Positions 8,585 through 17,487 of a stretch of DNA of 64,000 bases are shown piece after piece (position 1 is the stretch's first letter; every line of letters starts with the position of its first letter). The stretch comes from Bacilli bacterium (lineage in GTDB: Bacteria; Bacillota_I; Bacilli_A; RF39; UBA660), in the NCBI GenBank assembly GCA_900753325.1, contig CAADYO010000017.1, forward strand, positions 28,980 to 92,979, in the 5' to 3' direction. A program made the translations under genes and the position numbers. The notes under the pieces were generated by a model, which did not search any database, had not been told where the DNA came from, and saw nothing but the letters and a program-made list of their open reading frames with translations.

Positions 8585-9682
8585 CTTACATTCATATATT
8601 GTTTTTCTATATTCTCTATCTTTATATGAGACATTTTTTATCTTTTTTCTATCGGTTAATGGCTGTTCACAGAATCCTTCAAATATTGCTTCTGCAGAAT
8701 AACCATCGGCATATAAATCTACTATTTCATCACGATAAGCTTCTCGTTTAGCCATTTCATCTTCTTTTCCTTTTTCTACTGCCAAAATTGCTTTATTTAA
8801 CATTCCGACATAAAAAGTTTCTAATTCATCTGGCCCTTGACCCCACGTTCCATCATATGTAGCAGGATATTTTTTCTCTTCTAAAACTTTAAATCTAACT
8901 GCTGTATCTAAAATTGCCTTACCTCTTACTCCATTATATCGTATTTCATCAGCAACTATATGTTTTCCATAATTAATTAATGAATTGGTTTTTCTTTCTA
9001 CTTCTTCTTTATCAGTTGCATCAACAGAAAATGCCACCATATAAGGAATTACAACATCTAAATATTCTGCTGCTAATGTACAAAATTCTCTATCAGTAGT
9101 AACACTACATTTTTCTTTTTCACTCATTTCAAGACTTTGTACTAAATCATCCCATCTCTTAGCTCTTTCAATACTATCAGTAAGACTCAAACATCCTAAT
9201 GTTTTATTTTTATCAATTGCCTGATTGGTAGTTAAAGCCTCTAATAATGCTTCAGCACTAATACCTTCACAATAATATTTCCTACCTAATTCTCTTAATC
9301 TTTGAACATCATCAATTGTGCCTTTATCAAAAGGTTCATCGCTTGGTAAATGAAGTTTTAAGTATTTATTTAAAATTTCAACATAAAAGTCATCAAGCTC
9401 TTGACTATATTCAAAACTACCATCCTCATTTTGAGGATATCTAGCTTCCATCATCATTTTATAATGAACAGTTTTATTAAATATTTCTTCTGGCTTAACA
9501 TTTTCTAGATCCATATTTTCAATCGAGTTACGTGCCACTCTAATTGCTTTAGCAATAACTACATCAGCAAAATCAGAATCATGATATTTTAAAGATCTAC
9601 GTACCATGTCAGGATAAACTCTATCTACATATTCATAAGCCAATTCTTTGTATTTTAAAACTTTTTCCTTATCAACCGTCAT
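8567..9682 (-). CDS. Unrecognised cytoplasmic protein with two copies of a ~145-residue module
   Basis: This 371-residue protein matches no family I know. It has no signal or membrane segment and is acidic and helical. An internal duplication is visible: residues ~10-154 and ~198-342 share, in the same order, EYVDRVYPDMV / EYLDVVIPYMV, HYKMMMEARYP / RFKVLEEKKYP, DDFYVEILNK / ETFYVGMLNK and YYCEGISAEALLEAL / LYADGYSAEAIFEGF. A third single copy lies at 10190-10642. The segment between the modules (155-197) is rich in Glu and Lys. It has a strong promoter and its own terminator. A role in protein-protein interaction is inference only. Confidence 0.8.
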   Translation of the reverse strand: MTVDKEKVLKYKELAYEYVDRVYPDMVRRSLKYHDSDFADVVIAKAIRVARNSIENMDLENVKPEEIFNKTVHYKMMMEARYPQNEDGSFEYSQELDDFYVEILNKYLKLHLPSDEPFDKGTIDDVQRLRELGRKYYCEGISAEALLEALTTNQAIDKNKTLGCLSLTDSIERAKRWDDLVQSLEMSEKEKCSVTTDREFCTLAAEYLDVVIPYMVAFSVDATDKEEVERKTNSLINYGKHIVADEIRYNGVRGKAILDTAVRFKVLEEKKYPATYDGTWGQGPDELETFYVGMLNKAILAVEKGKEDEMAKREAYRDEIVDLYADGYSAEAIFEGFCEQPLTDRKKIKNVSYKDREYRKTIYECKKNVAK

Positions 9683-9730
9683 ATTTTCAACTCCCTCACA
9701 CTAATATATACCAACCCATTAGTACTGCAG

Positions 9731-9759
9731 ATTATATCATAAAAGTCAAAAATAGTCAA
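9731..9759 (-). promoter_or_regulatory. Strong promoter for the 8567-9682 gene
   Basis: TTGACT, 17 bases and TATAAT read leftwards: five of six and six of six consensus bases. Confidence 0.75.
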
Positions 9760-9798
9760 GTTTTACCTACAATAACATAGTATTTATTGAGGTGTAAC

Positions 9799-10161
9799 AT
9801 GACTTATATAATGAAATATGGAAAAAGACTATTATTTACTATGTTATCAATAATTCTATCTTTATTAGCATTAACAGTACTATATTATTTTAATATAATT
9901 AGTCCAACTACTAACAAAGTATTAAAAATAATCATAATTCTTATAAATATATTTATCAATAGTTTTATCCTAGGTAAAAGTACTGATAAGAATGGTTATT
10001 TAGAAGGAATAAAACTAGCTCTAATAATTATCCCAATCTTTATAATGTTTTCCCTAATAACATCTTCTCTAAGTCTAAAAGTTATTATATATTATCTAAT
10101 TATTACAATAACATCAATACTTGGAAGTATGATAGGTATAAATAAGAAAAAAGAGTCATAA
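9799..10161 (+). CDS. TIGR04086-like (YrzE family) four-helix membrane protein
   Basis: The 120-residue product has four hydrophobic segments (about residues 10-32, 41-58, 72-88 and 94-112). Between the second and third sits GKSTDKNGYLEG, the signature loop of the small YrzE/TIGR04086 membrane proteins of Firmicutes. Function is unknown; in Bacillus the gene lies near secDF/comN, which here are about 48 kb away. GAGGTG lies five bases before the ATG; a longer TTG start inside the SD is rejected. It is divergent from the duplicated-module gene and convergent with the next one. Confidence 0.75.
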   Translation: MTYIMKYGKRLLFTMLSIILSLLALTVLYYFNIISPTTNKVLKIIIILINIFINSFILGKSTDKNGYLEGIKLALIIIPIFIMFSLITSSLSLKVIIYYLIITITSILGSMIGINKKKES

Positions 10162-10169
10162 CTCTTTTT
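10148..10169. terminator. Bidirectional terminator between convergent genes
   Basis: AAAAAGAGT and ACTCTTTTT arms with a four-base loop give a T run in both directions, serving the genes at 9799-10161 and 10190-10642. Confidence 0.75.
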
Positions 10170-10189
10170 CTTATTATCTATAAGAGAAT

Positions 10190-10642
10190 TTATACTGCTT
10201 TAGCATATTGTTTAGCAGGTGTCTCTATCATAACAACAGTAGTAGAAGGTAACTCTTTATCACCTGCTATATATCTAAATGTAGAACAAGCATCATACCC
10301 TAAAGAAAATACTTCTAAAGCTTTTTCTCTATATGCATCACGTAAATCTAATTGTCCATTAGAAGAATTATCTACTGGAACTATTACATTAATATATCTG
10401 TTTAATAAACCTGCATAAAACTCTTCACTTAAAGATACTAAAGGTTTTTCATCTAAAATATCTCTAAATACATCAACATAACCAATTCCCGCTCTAATTT
10501 TAGATCTAACTAAATCTTTAACTCTTTTATTTTCTCCAAACGTTAAGTTTTTTGGTCCTTTATGTTCCGGTAACGGAAAAGCACTATCTACATAATCATT
10601 AATAATTCTACTCATAGAATCTTCTCTTTTTTCTATATTCAT
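10190..10642 (-). CDS. Single-module paralogue of the 8567-9682 protein
   Basis: I do not recognise a family. The 150 residues contain one copy of the module found twice in the neighbouring protein: NDYVDSAFPL at 15-24, EEFYAGLLNRYINVIVPVD at 73-91, and AYREKALEVFSLGYDACSTF at 103-122. The last block matches AYRDEIVDLYADGYSAEAIF of the neighbour almost position for position. The middle of the module is shorter here. Protein is soluble and charged. ATG at 10642 follows AAAGGAGGGG; an upstream TTG frame is rejected. It has its own promoter. Confidence 0.78.
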   Translation of the reverse strand: MNIEKREDSMSRIINDYVDSAFPLPEHKGPKNLTFGENKRVKDLVRSKIRAGIGYVDVFRDILDEKPLVSLSEEFYAGLLNRYINVIVPVDNSSNGQLDLRDAYREKALEVFSLGYDACSTFRYIAGDKELPSTTVVMIETPAKQYAKAV

Positions 10643-10675
10643 AACATTCCCCTCCTTTAGAGACAAAGCCTCACA

Positions 10676-10704
10676 ATTATATCACACTAAAAATTATATG
10701 TAAA
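10676..10704 (-). promoter_or_regulatory. Promoter for the single-module gene
   Basis: TTTACA, 17 bases and TATAAT, read leftwards: five of six and six of six consensus bases. Confidence 0.7.
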
Positions 10705-10816
10705 GAGAAAAAAACTAGTACCATAATATAATCTAAATAATTATACAAAGTTACATGATAAATTTTTGTCGATTTATTACACAACAGCGTATTTTTTCAT
10801 TTTAAGAAATTTACGG

Positions 10817-10859
10817 CAAAAAAAGAGACTAAACCTCATCTTCTATCATTTTAATCTCT
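10817..10859 (-). terminator. Terminator of the dnaG-rpoD-trmK operon
   Basis: A ten-pair stem, AGAGATTAAA with TTTAGTCTCT (one G:T), is followed by seven T. The stem includes the last codons and the stop of trmK. Confidence 0.7.
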
Positions 10860-11491
10860 CTTTTAGTTATAAACTTTTTATATCTATAATTCTTAGGCAA
10901 TATTGAAATAAGTATCTCTCTAGATAATTTTTCTCTTTTATAATATTCTTCAAATAAAGCACCCTTTTTCTGAAGAAGTACTGGCCCAAAGAAATATTCT
11001 TTTCTACTATAATGTCTTTTACCTTTTTTAAACTTAATAATTTGATAAATAAACTTCTTATCTTTTACTAATTCTTCATCATCAATATAAAAACCATTTT
11101 TCACTAAAAATTTCTTTACATCTATCTGATAATTATTAGGACTAAGTATAATAGTATCAATATTTTTTAATACTTTCATATTATTTTTAAATATGCCAAT
11201 CATATTTCTTCCACCCATACCTGAAATAATAATAGTATTAACTTCATCAGTATAAGTATCAAGTCCATTACCTAATCGTACTTCTATTTTATCTTCTAAA
11301 CCTTCTCTTTTTATATTCTCCCTAGCTTGATTTAATGGACCTTCGGCTATATCAGAAGCTATTGCTTTAATATTTTTATTTTTCTTTACTAAATAAATAT
11401 CTAAAAAAGCATGATCACAACCAATATCTAAACAAAAGGAATTAGCCTCTACTAAATCCCCTATTTTTTTTAATCTATCATTAATTTTCAT
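10829..11491 (-). CDS. trmK: tRNA (adenine(22)-N1)-methyltransferase
   Basis: TrmK methylates A22 in tRNA with SAM. The 220-residue protein has the SAM-binding start CLDIGCDHAFLDIYLV (motif I), then ASDIAEGPLNQARENI, VRLGNGLDTY, IIISGMGGRNMIGI (the catalytic GMGG block) and LSPNNYQ. The order dnaG-rpoD-trmK is that of the Bacillus yqfN locus. The start ATG overlaps the rpoD stop (TAATG), suggesting translational coupling. Confidence 0.95.
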   Translation of the reverse strand: MKINDRLKKIGDLVEANSFCLDIGCDHAFLDIYLVKKNKNIKAIASDIAEGPLNQARENIKREGLEDKIEVRLGNGLDTYTDEVNTIIISGMGGRNMIGIFKNNMKVLKNIDTIILSPNNYQIDVKKFLVKNGFYIDDEELVKDKKFIYQIIKFKKGKRHYSRKEYFFGPVLLQKKGALFEEYYKREKLSREILISILPKNYRYKKFITKREIKMIEDEV

Positions 11492-12582
11492 TAATCAGTT
11501 AAAAAGTCCTTTAATTTTCTACTACGAGAAGGATGTCTTAATTTGCGAAGTGCTTTAGCTTCTATTTGACGAATTCTCTCACGAGTAACACCAAATATTT
11601 GTCCAACTTCTTCTAGAGTTCTACATTGACCATCATTAAGTCCAAAGCGAAGTCTAAGTACTTTTTCTTCACGATCAGTAAGTGTTGATAAAACTCCAGA
11701 CAATTCTTCTTTTAACATTTCAACTGTTGCATACTCTTCAGGTCCCATTGTTCTCTCATCTTTAATGAAATCTCCTAAATGAGAGTCATCCTCTTCACCA
11801 ATTGGAGTTTCCAATGAAACTGGATCTTGAGATATCTTATATACTTCACGAACCTTTTCAATAGAAATGCCTAATTTTTTAGCTATTTCTTCATCAGTAG
11901 GCTCACGATTTAGTTCTTGTGTTAATTGTCTTTGTACACGTGCTAGTTTATTGATTGTTTCAACCATATGAACTGGTACACGAATAGTTCTAGCTTGATC
12001 AGCAATAGCCCTAGTAATTGCCTGCCTTATCCACCAAGTTGCATATGTTGAAAATTTATATCCTTTTGTTGGATCAAACTTATCAACAGCTTTCATTAAT
12101 CCAATGTTACCTTCTTGAATTAAATCCAAAAATAGCATTCCACGTCCAACATATCTTTTTGCAATACTAACAACTAAACGAAGATTAGATTCAGCAAGCA
12201 TTCTCTTAGCTTCCTCATCACCTTCTTCAGCTCTTTTAGCATATTCAAATTCTTCATCTGAAGTAAGCAAATTAATACGTCCAATTTCTTTTAAGTACAT
12301 ACGTACTGGATCATTAATTTTAACATCTTTTGTTAAAGTTAAATCTTCAACTGCCGCATCAGCAGTAATCTCCTCACCTGATGCATCATCAGATCCATCT
12401 TCAGTAACAATATCAATATCTTCTTCTACCAATGCATTGTATAAGTCATCTAATGAGTCACTATCAACTTCAAGTCCCTTTAATTCTTCTGCTAGTTGTT
12501 CATAAGTAATAAAACCTTGTTTCTTACCCTTCGCTAGTAATTTCTTTTTTCTTTCTTCAAGTGTTTTTATTTCTCCAACCAT
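11491..12582 (-). CDS. rpoD: Primary RNA polymerase sigma factor SigA
   Basis: The protein is 363 residues, the usual size for Firmicute SigA. Region 1.1 is short and acidic. Region 1.2 has DPVRMYLKEIG, region 2 has LRLVVSIAKRYVGRGM and FLDLIQEGNIGLMKAVDKFD, 2.3-2.4 has YKFSTYATWWIRQAITRAI, region 3 has RIPVHMVETINK-like IRVPVHMVETIN, and region 4.2 has TLEEVGQIFGVTRERIRQIE. It lies two bases downstream of dnaG and overlaps trmK by one base. SD GGAGAA precedes the ATG. Confidence 0.99.
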   Translation of the reverse strand: MVGEIKTLEERKKKLLAKGKKQGFITYEQLAEELKGLEVDSDSLDDLYNALVEEDIDIVTEDGSDDASGEEITADAAVEDLTLTKDVKINDPVRMYLKEIGRINLLTSDEEFEYAKRAEEGDEEAKRMLAESNLRLVVSIAKRYVGRGMLFLDLIQEGNIGLMKAVDKFDPTKGYKFSTYATWWIRQAITRAIADQARTIRVPVHMVETINKLARVQRQLTQELNREPTDEEIAKKLGISIEKVREVYKISQDPVSLETPIGEEDDSHLGDFIKDERTMGPEEYATVEMLKEELSGVLSTLTDREEKVLRLRFGLNDGQCRTLEEVGQIFGVTRERIRQIEAKALRKLRHPSRSRKLKDFLTD

Positions 12583-12584
12583 GT

Positions 12585-14309
12585 CTATTCTCCCATTCTT
12601 AAATTTCTAATTTTATTAGCTATTTTAGCTTGCTCTAATGGATCTACTTCTTTTTTCATTAAATCAGTTAATCTTTTAATTTCTTGGTTACAACGATAAT
12701 CTCTAATAACCTTAAAATATAAGAATAACTCTTCCTTAGTAGTATTCTCATTATAATTACCAGCTAATACACTATTAAGTAAAACTAGAATATCTTCTTT
12801 ACCTTGAACATAAGTATAAAAATCAGCAACATTTATATTACCATATATCTTATAATAATAGATAATCTCACTAGAAAGTATTCGACTCTCTTCACTAGGA
12901 AATATTATTTTTTCCTTCTCTACCTGACTAATTACCCAATCATTATTAAGCATAAAGTAAAGTATCTGTTCAACTGCTTTATCATACTTAGTTTTTTTAA
13001 CTACTTTATTTTTAACTTCTGGAACAATTTCTTTTGTTGTATTTTTAAAATCTATCAAGTCCTTAAAACGTTTATCCAGTGTATTATAACTTATATCAAA
13101 CTCTTTTGCAAGTTTTTTTAATACTATTTCTATTCTAATCGTATCATTAATCTTAGTAGTCTCTTTTAAAACTGTATTTATATAATTAGCTTTTTCTTCA
13201 TCACTTCTAAAATCTACATTTTTACGTAATTGTTGCATCTTAAAGTCACTAAAGTTTAAAGCGTTTTCAACAAGTCCTATAAATCTTTCTTTTCCATTTT
13301 TTAAGATAAATGAATCTGGATCGTCATCATTAGGAAGTACTACTACTTTTACTTCAACACCTTCATCAAGTAGATGTTCTCCAATACTAAGCATAGCATG
13401 AACTCCAGGTCCATCTCCATCCAAACATAGAATAATGTTATTAGAAAGTCTTTTAATTAAATTAAACTGATTATTAGTTAAAGCCGTACCCATTAAAGCA
13501 ACTGTATTTTTAATTCCAACAATACTAGCTCTAATAACATCCATAAAACCTTCCATTACTATAACAGACTTTTTAAGTCTACACTCTTCTCTAGCAACAT
13601 GGTAATGGTATAACATTTCCCCTTTTTTAAATATCTCAGTTTCTTTTGTATTTAAGTATTTATTTTGATCTACATCTTTATATATTCTTCCACTAAATCC
13701 AACTACTTGCCCAGAAACATCATATAATGGAAACATAATTCTATCATCATATATATCATGGTCATCACTAGATAAACCTATTCTATTTAATGTACTAAGT
13801 TCATATTTCTTACTCACAAGTAACTTAGTTAAATCATCACGACTTTCTAACGATAAACCTATCTCAAACTCTTTTATAGCTTCATCATTAATGCCTCTAT
13901 TACTTAAATAACTACGAGCAAGTTTTCCCTTAGTACTAGATAAATTATTCTGATAGTATTTAACTGCAAAGTTATAAGCTTCATATAATCTATCAAACTT
14001 AGTACTTTTTTTCTTAATATTAATAGAAGAAACATTAACTCCAACTTTATCTCCCAAGTATTTTAAGGCTTCTCTAAAATCAATATGTTCATAATTCATT
14101 AAAAAGGTATAAACATTACCAGTAGCATGACAAGAAAAACAAGTATAAATTTGTTTCTCTCTTGAAACGCACATTGAAGGATTAGAATCATCATGAAATG
14201 GACAAACTCCAAAGAAGTTTTTACCTCTTGCTACTAAAGGAATTCTCTCTCCTATGATGTCAACTATATCTGTCTTACTACGAATTTCATTCGCTAAGTC
14301 ATTATTCAA
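12585..14309 (-). CDS. dnaG: DNA primase
   Basis: DnaG makes RNA primers for replication. The 574-residue product has the N-terminal zinc finger (CPFHDD ... CFSCHATG, residues ~37-62), the RNAP-like core with VMEGFMDVI and the Toprim motif CLDGDGPGVHA, and a C-terminal helicase-interaction region from about residue 430. The start is a TTG behind AAGGAG, as no ATG is suitably placed. It is the first gene of the macromolecular-synthesis operon dnaG-rpoD-trmK. Confidence 0.97.
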   Translation of the reverse strand: MNNDLANEIRSKTDIVDIIGERIPLVARGKNFFGVCPFHDDSNPSMCVSREKQIYTCFSCHATGNVYTFLMNYEHIDFREALKYLGDKVGVNVSSINIKKKSTKFDRLYEAYNFAVKYYQNNLSSTKGKLARSYLSNRGINDEAIKEFEIGLSLESRDDLTKLLVSKKYELSTLNRIGLSSDDHDIYDDRIMFPLYDVSGQVVGFSGRIYKDVDQNKYLNTKETEIFKKGEMLYHYHVAREECRLKKSVIVMEGFMDVIRASIVGIKNTVALMGTALTNNQFNLIKRLSNNIILCLDGDGPGVHAMLSIGEHLLDEGVEVKVVVLPNDDDPDSFILKNGKERFIGLVENALNFSDFKMQQLRKNVDFRSDEEKANYINTVLKETTKINDTIRIEIVLKKLAKEFDISYNTLDKRFKDLIDFKNTTKEIVPEVKNKVVKKTKYDKAVEQILYFMLNNDWVISQVEKEKIIFPSEESRILSSEIIYYYKIYGNINVADFYTYVQGKEDILVLLNSVLAGNYNENTTKEELFLYFKVIRDYRCNQEIKRLTDLMKKEVDPLEQAKIANKIRNLRMGE

Positions 14310-14337
14310 CTGACACCACTCCTTCTAAACAACACAT

Positions 14338-14366
14338 AATATATCATATTTTGACACTTTTTTCAA
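14338..14366 (-). promoter_or_regulatory. Promoter for dnaG-rpoD-trmK
   Basis: TTGAAA, 17 bases and TATATT read leftwards, ending 29 bases before the TTG start. Confidence 0.6.
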
Positions 14367-14391
14367 TAAAGACCAAGTATAAATTCATAAA

Positions 14392-14419
14392 TAAAAAAAC
14401 CAGAGCCCATGCTCCAGTT
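14392..14419 (-). terminator. Terminator after yqeH
   Basis: AACTGGAGC and GCTCTGGTT pair over nine positions (two G:T), followed leftwards by a run of T. Confidence 0.75.
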
Positions 14420-14436
14420 CATCTCTCTACTTTAAT

Positions 14437-15450
14437 CTATATAAGTGACTTTCTCATAAACGTCTCAACATCTTTATCTATATAAACATCTATTAATCCT
14501 TTACTAACAATCTTAACAAATCCTAACCCATTAATAACTAAATCTTCGTCATACTTAACATCATAAGTAATTTTATTCTTATCCTTAAGTTCATTATTAT
14601 TAAGTAAATTAAGAAGTCTTCTTACTTTTAAGTCATTAGATACAAATAAAGTAAAACTATTTCTTTCTCCTTCTACATAATCTATTCTAATTAAATCTTC
14701 TATAATAATTGATTGATTAGGTCTTAATTGATAAGTTTTAGGTTTAATTTCTTTACGAGGAGATATTTTTTTAATTAAGTCTGTATCAACATGATTTAAT
14801 ATAGAACCTGGATCTACAAGTCCTGGTGTGTCTATTAAAGTTAAATAGTCATTAATTTCAATACTTACTGTATTTAAAGTAGTAGAAGGTAAAGGAGACA
14901 TTGTTAATTCTTGACAATTATCTGAATAATTTTGAATTAATTTATTTATTAAGCTAGACTTTCCTGCATTAGTATGCCCAACTACATATACATTTCTAGA
15001 TGTTTGAAAATATTTAATTCTCTTAAGTAAGTAATCTATATTATAGTTCTTACTAACACTAACAACAATTACTTCTTCAAAGTGTATATCTTTCTCTTCT
15101 AAGTATTTAATGAGTTTTTTCTCATTAACTGATTTAGGTAATACATCTCTTTTATTCAAAACTAAAATCATCTTATTAGAAATAATACTTCTAATTTGTT
15201 CTATATTTTTCTCTAAATTAAGTAAGTCTGTAATATATAAAACTAAATCTTTAGTCTCACCAACACTTTTTAATATTTTCAAATACTCATCATTTGATTT
15301 AATAACCATCTGATATTCTCCATAGTTTTTCATTCTAAAGCATCTCTGACATATATCATTATCCAAACTAGTCGTATATCCAGCTTGTAAAACATTTTCA
15401 TCTTGTAAAACAACACCACAACCAGTACAAGTCTTAACTTCTTTATCCAT
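14437..15450 (-). CDS. yqeH: Circularly permuted ribosome-biogenesis GTPase YqeH
   Basis: YqeH is needed for 30S assembly and replication control in Bacillus. A zinc-binding start (CTGCGVVLQ ... CQRCF) is followed by the permuted G motifs: G4 NKRD (in LVLNKRDVLP) comes before G1 GHTNAGKSS, then G3 DTPG. The C-terminal RNA-binding domain follows. The start is the ATG at 15450, preceded by GAGGTAAATATT; the longer TTG start is rejected. It overlaps the end of yqeG by eight bases, indicating coupling. Confidence 0.95.
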   Translation of the reverse strand: MDKEVKTCTGCGVVLQDENVLQAGYTTSLDNDICQRCFRMKNYGEYQMVIKSNDEYLKILKSVGETKDLVLYITDLLNLEKNIEQIRSIISNKMILVLNKRDVLPKSVNEKKLIKYLEEKDIHFEEVIVVSVSKNYNIDYLLKRIKYFQTSRNVYVVGHTNAGKSSLINKLIQNYSDNCQELTMSPLPSTTLNTVSIEINDYLTLIDTPGLVDPGSILNHVDTDLIKKISPRKEIKPKTYQLRPNQSIIIEDLIRIDYVEGERNSFTLFVSNDLKVRRLLNLLNNNELKDKNKITYDVKYDEDLVINGLGFVKIVSKGLIDVYIDKDVETFMRKSLI

Positions 15451-15961
15451 AATATTTACCTCTCTCAAACAGTCCTCTTTTTTTAAAATACTTAATTATT
15501 CTAGCTTCTACTAATCTATTTAATCCTGTAATTTTTAAGTCCTTTTCGCCTAACGGATCAACTAAAATTGTCATAATCTTAAACTTATTACCAGAAACAA
15601 TATCTGTAACTATTTGATCTCCAATCATTACCATTTCTTTTTTCTTAAGATTATAATGTCTTTTAATTTTTCTAAGTCCTCTAGTTGAAGGTTTTAAACT
15701 AAAAGCAACTCCTCCAATACCCAACTCATCTAAGTATGGTTTTATTCTTTTTTTAGTATTATTAGAACTTATTAGTATTAAAAAATCATCTTGTAAACTC
15801 TTAAGTAATTTTTTAGTCTTAGCTGGACATCTTTTATGTTCAATTAATCCTAAAGTATTATCTAAATCAAATATCAAACAATTAATACCATTCTCTTTTA
15901 GTTTTTTATAATCTATCTCAAATATGTTTTTTTTATACATATTCGGTCTAAATAAATTCAT
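15443..15961 (-). CDS. yqeG: YqeG-family HAD phosphatase
   Basis: The 172-residue protein has the HAD motif I FDLDNTL, motif II LISSNN, a Lys in FSLKPS, and motif IV MIGDQIVTDI. This layout and the place directly upstream of yqeH identify the YqeG (TIGR01668) family of putative phosphatases. The substrate is not established. The N-terminal phrase LFRPNMY is typical. SD GGTGAAAAA precedes the ATG. Confidence 0.92.
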   Translation of the reverse strand: MNLFRPNMYKKNIFEIDYKKLKENGINCLIFDLDNTLGLIEHKRCPAKTKKLLKSLQDDFLILISSNNTKKRIKPYLDELGIGGVAFSLKPSTRGLRKIKRHYNLKKKEMVMIGDQIVTDIVSGNKFKIMTILVDPLGEKDLKITGLNRLVEARIIKYFKKRGLFERGKYYG

Positions 15962-15980
15962 CTTTTTTCACCTGCAATAT

Positions 15981-17429
15981 CTAATTATTAACCCTTTGTG
16001 TAATCATTTCTGTAGTCATTTCTATTTTATCAAATGTATAACCGTTTTCCTTACCATATCTAATAATATCTCTTAAAGCATCTCTAGTATATGGTTTAAT
16101 ATCATGCATTAAAACCATATTGACTCTATCCTTAGATAATCTTGAAACAACATTGTTATAAATATCATTAGAACTAGGAGGAGCTCCACCTGCAGCATCA
16201 CCTGATGATAAATTCCAGTCATAATAACGATAACCTCTATTTATAACTTCACTCGTTAAGGTACTCATAATACCAGGAACATATCTTCTACTAACTGTAT
16301 TACTAGAACCACCTGGGAACCTAATAATTTTTGATTCTACTCCTGTAATTCTTTTTACTCTATCAGAAACACTTCCTAAATCTCTAAAATATGAATCAAC
16401 TGAATTATAAACAATACTATAATTATGACTAGCCGTATGAAGTCCCACAGCATGTCCTTCATCGTATTCTCTCTTTATTAATTCATCAGGGCCAGAATTA
16501 GTAACAAAAAATGTTGCCTTGATTCCTTCTTCTTTTAATATATCTAAAATTACATCAGTAGTTCCATACCTTGGTCCATCATCAAAAGTTAAATAAATTG
16601 TTCCATTAGAATCTCTTTTAGAAACAATAACTTTTCTTTCAACAACAGTCTTATTAGAAGCCTTATCACTAACACTATAAACTACTTTATATTCACCAGG
16701 TGTATTAACATCTATTTTTACATCACGTTTAACACTATCAGTTATATTACCATCACAATTATCACTTGCCTCATACCCAATTTCTCTATATTTATCTCCC
16801 ACTAAAAGATAAACTGTATCGCTTCCCTTTAAAGTAATTGTTGGTTTAGAATTATCTTTATAAATAATATTTCTACTAACTGTAGAACTATTACCATGCT
16901 TATCCTTTACAGTATAAGTAATCATATTTTTACCCTTTAAAACTTTAACATTCTTAGTAACATCCCCATCATAATCATCAATTGCACTAAACTCTTCATC
17001 TTTATACTCACTATTAGGGCAAACATAAATATCATCATTACTACTAAGTTTTATTACAGGAGCATCCTTATCAACAACATTAACTTTTCTAGTAACTTTT
17101 TTCTCAAATACTCCTTCTTTTACACTATAAGTTAATGTATAAGTACCAAGTTTATTAGAATTAACCTTACCCATTACTTTAACATTCTTAGTAATATCAT
17201 CACCCAAAAACTTAGCCTTATAGCCTTTTTCCTTATACTCTTCTTTATAACCTAATTTAACATTTTTAGATCCTTTTAAAGTAATTGTAGGCATTAATAA
17301 ATTGTTATACATAAAAAATGCCACACCTATTAAAACAACAATAAACATCCATACATATACAGAATATTTATTTTTCTTAAAAAATCTAACAAAACTTTTA
17401 CTATATTTTTTAATATTTTTCTCTTCCAC
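15981..17429 (-). CDS. Membrane-anchored polysaccharide deacetylase with three Ig-like (DUF5011-type) domains
   Basis: A single anchor (residues ~25-45) holds three extracellular ~75-residue beta domains (46-120, 121-192, 193-271), each ending in a kvVxD/sxxG-type Ig-like pattern. The C-terminal NodB domain has TFDDGP (281-286), the zinc histidines in HTASH (331 and 335), RFPGG and LMHD. It most likely removes acetyl groups from peptidoglycan amino sugars, which confers lysozyme resistance in PgdA homologues. The GTG start lies five bases after GGTGAT. Substrate is inferred from family. Confidence 0.9.
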   Translation of the reverse strand: MEEKNIKKYSKSFVRFFKKNKYSVYVWMFIVVLIGVAFFMYNNLLMPTITLKGSKNVKLGYKEEYKEKGYKAKFLGDDITKNVKVMGKVNSNKLGTYTLTYSVKEGVFEKKVTRKVNVVDKDAPVIKLSSNDDIYVCPNSEYKDEEFSAIDDYDGDVTKNVKVLKGKNMITYTVKDKHGNSSTVSRNIIYKDNSKPTITLKGSDTVYLLVGDKYREIGYEASDNCDGNITDSVKRDVKIDVNTPGEYKVVYSVSDKASNKTVVERKVIVSKRDSNGTIYLTFDDGPRYGTTDVILDILKEEGIKATFFVTNSGPDELIKREYDEGHAVGLHTASHNYSIVYNSVDSYFRDLGSVSDRVKRITGVESKIIRFPGGSSNTVSRRYVPGIMSTLTSEVINRGYRYYDWNLSSGDAAGGAPPSSNDIYNNVVSRLSKDRVNMVLMHDIKPYTRDALRDIIRYGKENGYTFDKIEMTTEMITQRVNN

Positions 17430-17452
17430 AAAGTATCACCGTCACTGACATA

Positions 17453-17481
17453 ATTATACTAAAAAAACTCCTACTTGTCCA
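17453..17481 (-). promoter_or_regulatory. Promoter for the deacetylase gene
   Basis: TGGACA, 17 bases and TATAAT read leftwards; the -35 box begins just after the stop of the SigK-like gene. Confidence 0.65.
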
Positions 17482-17487
17482 TAATCC

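Noticed and set aside
12804..13121. Rightward ORF opposite dnaG
   Set aside because: Highly biased Ile/Tyr/Phe composition, no SD, and antisense to a well-supported dnaG.
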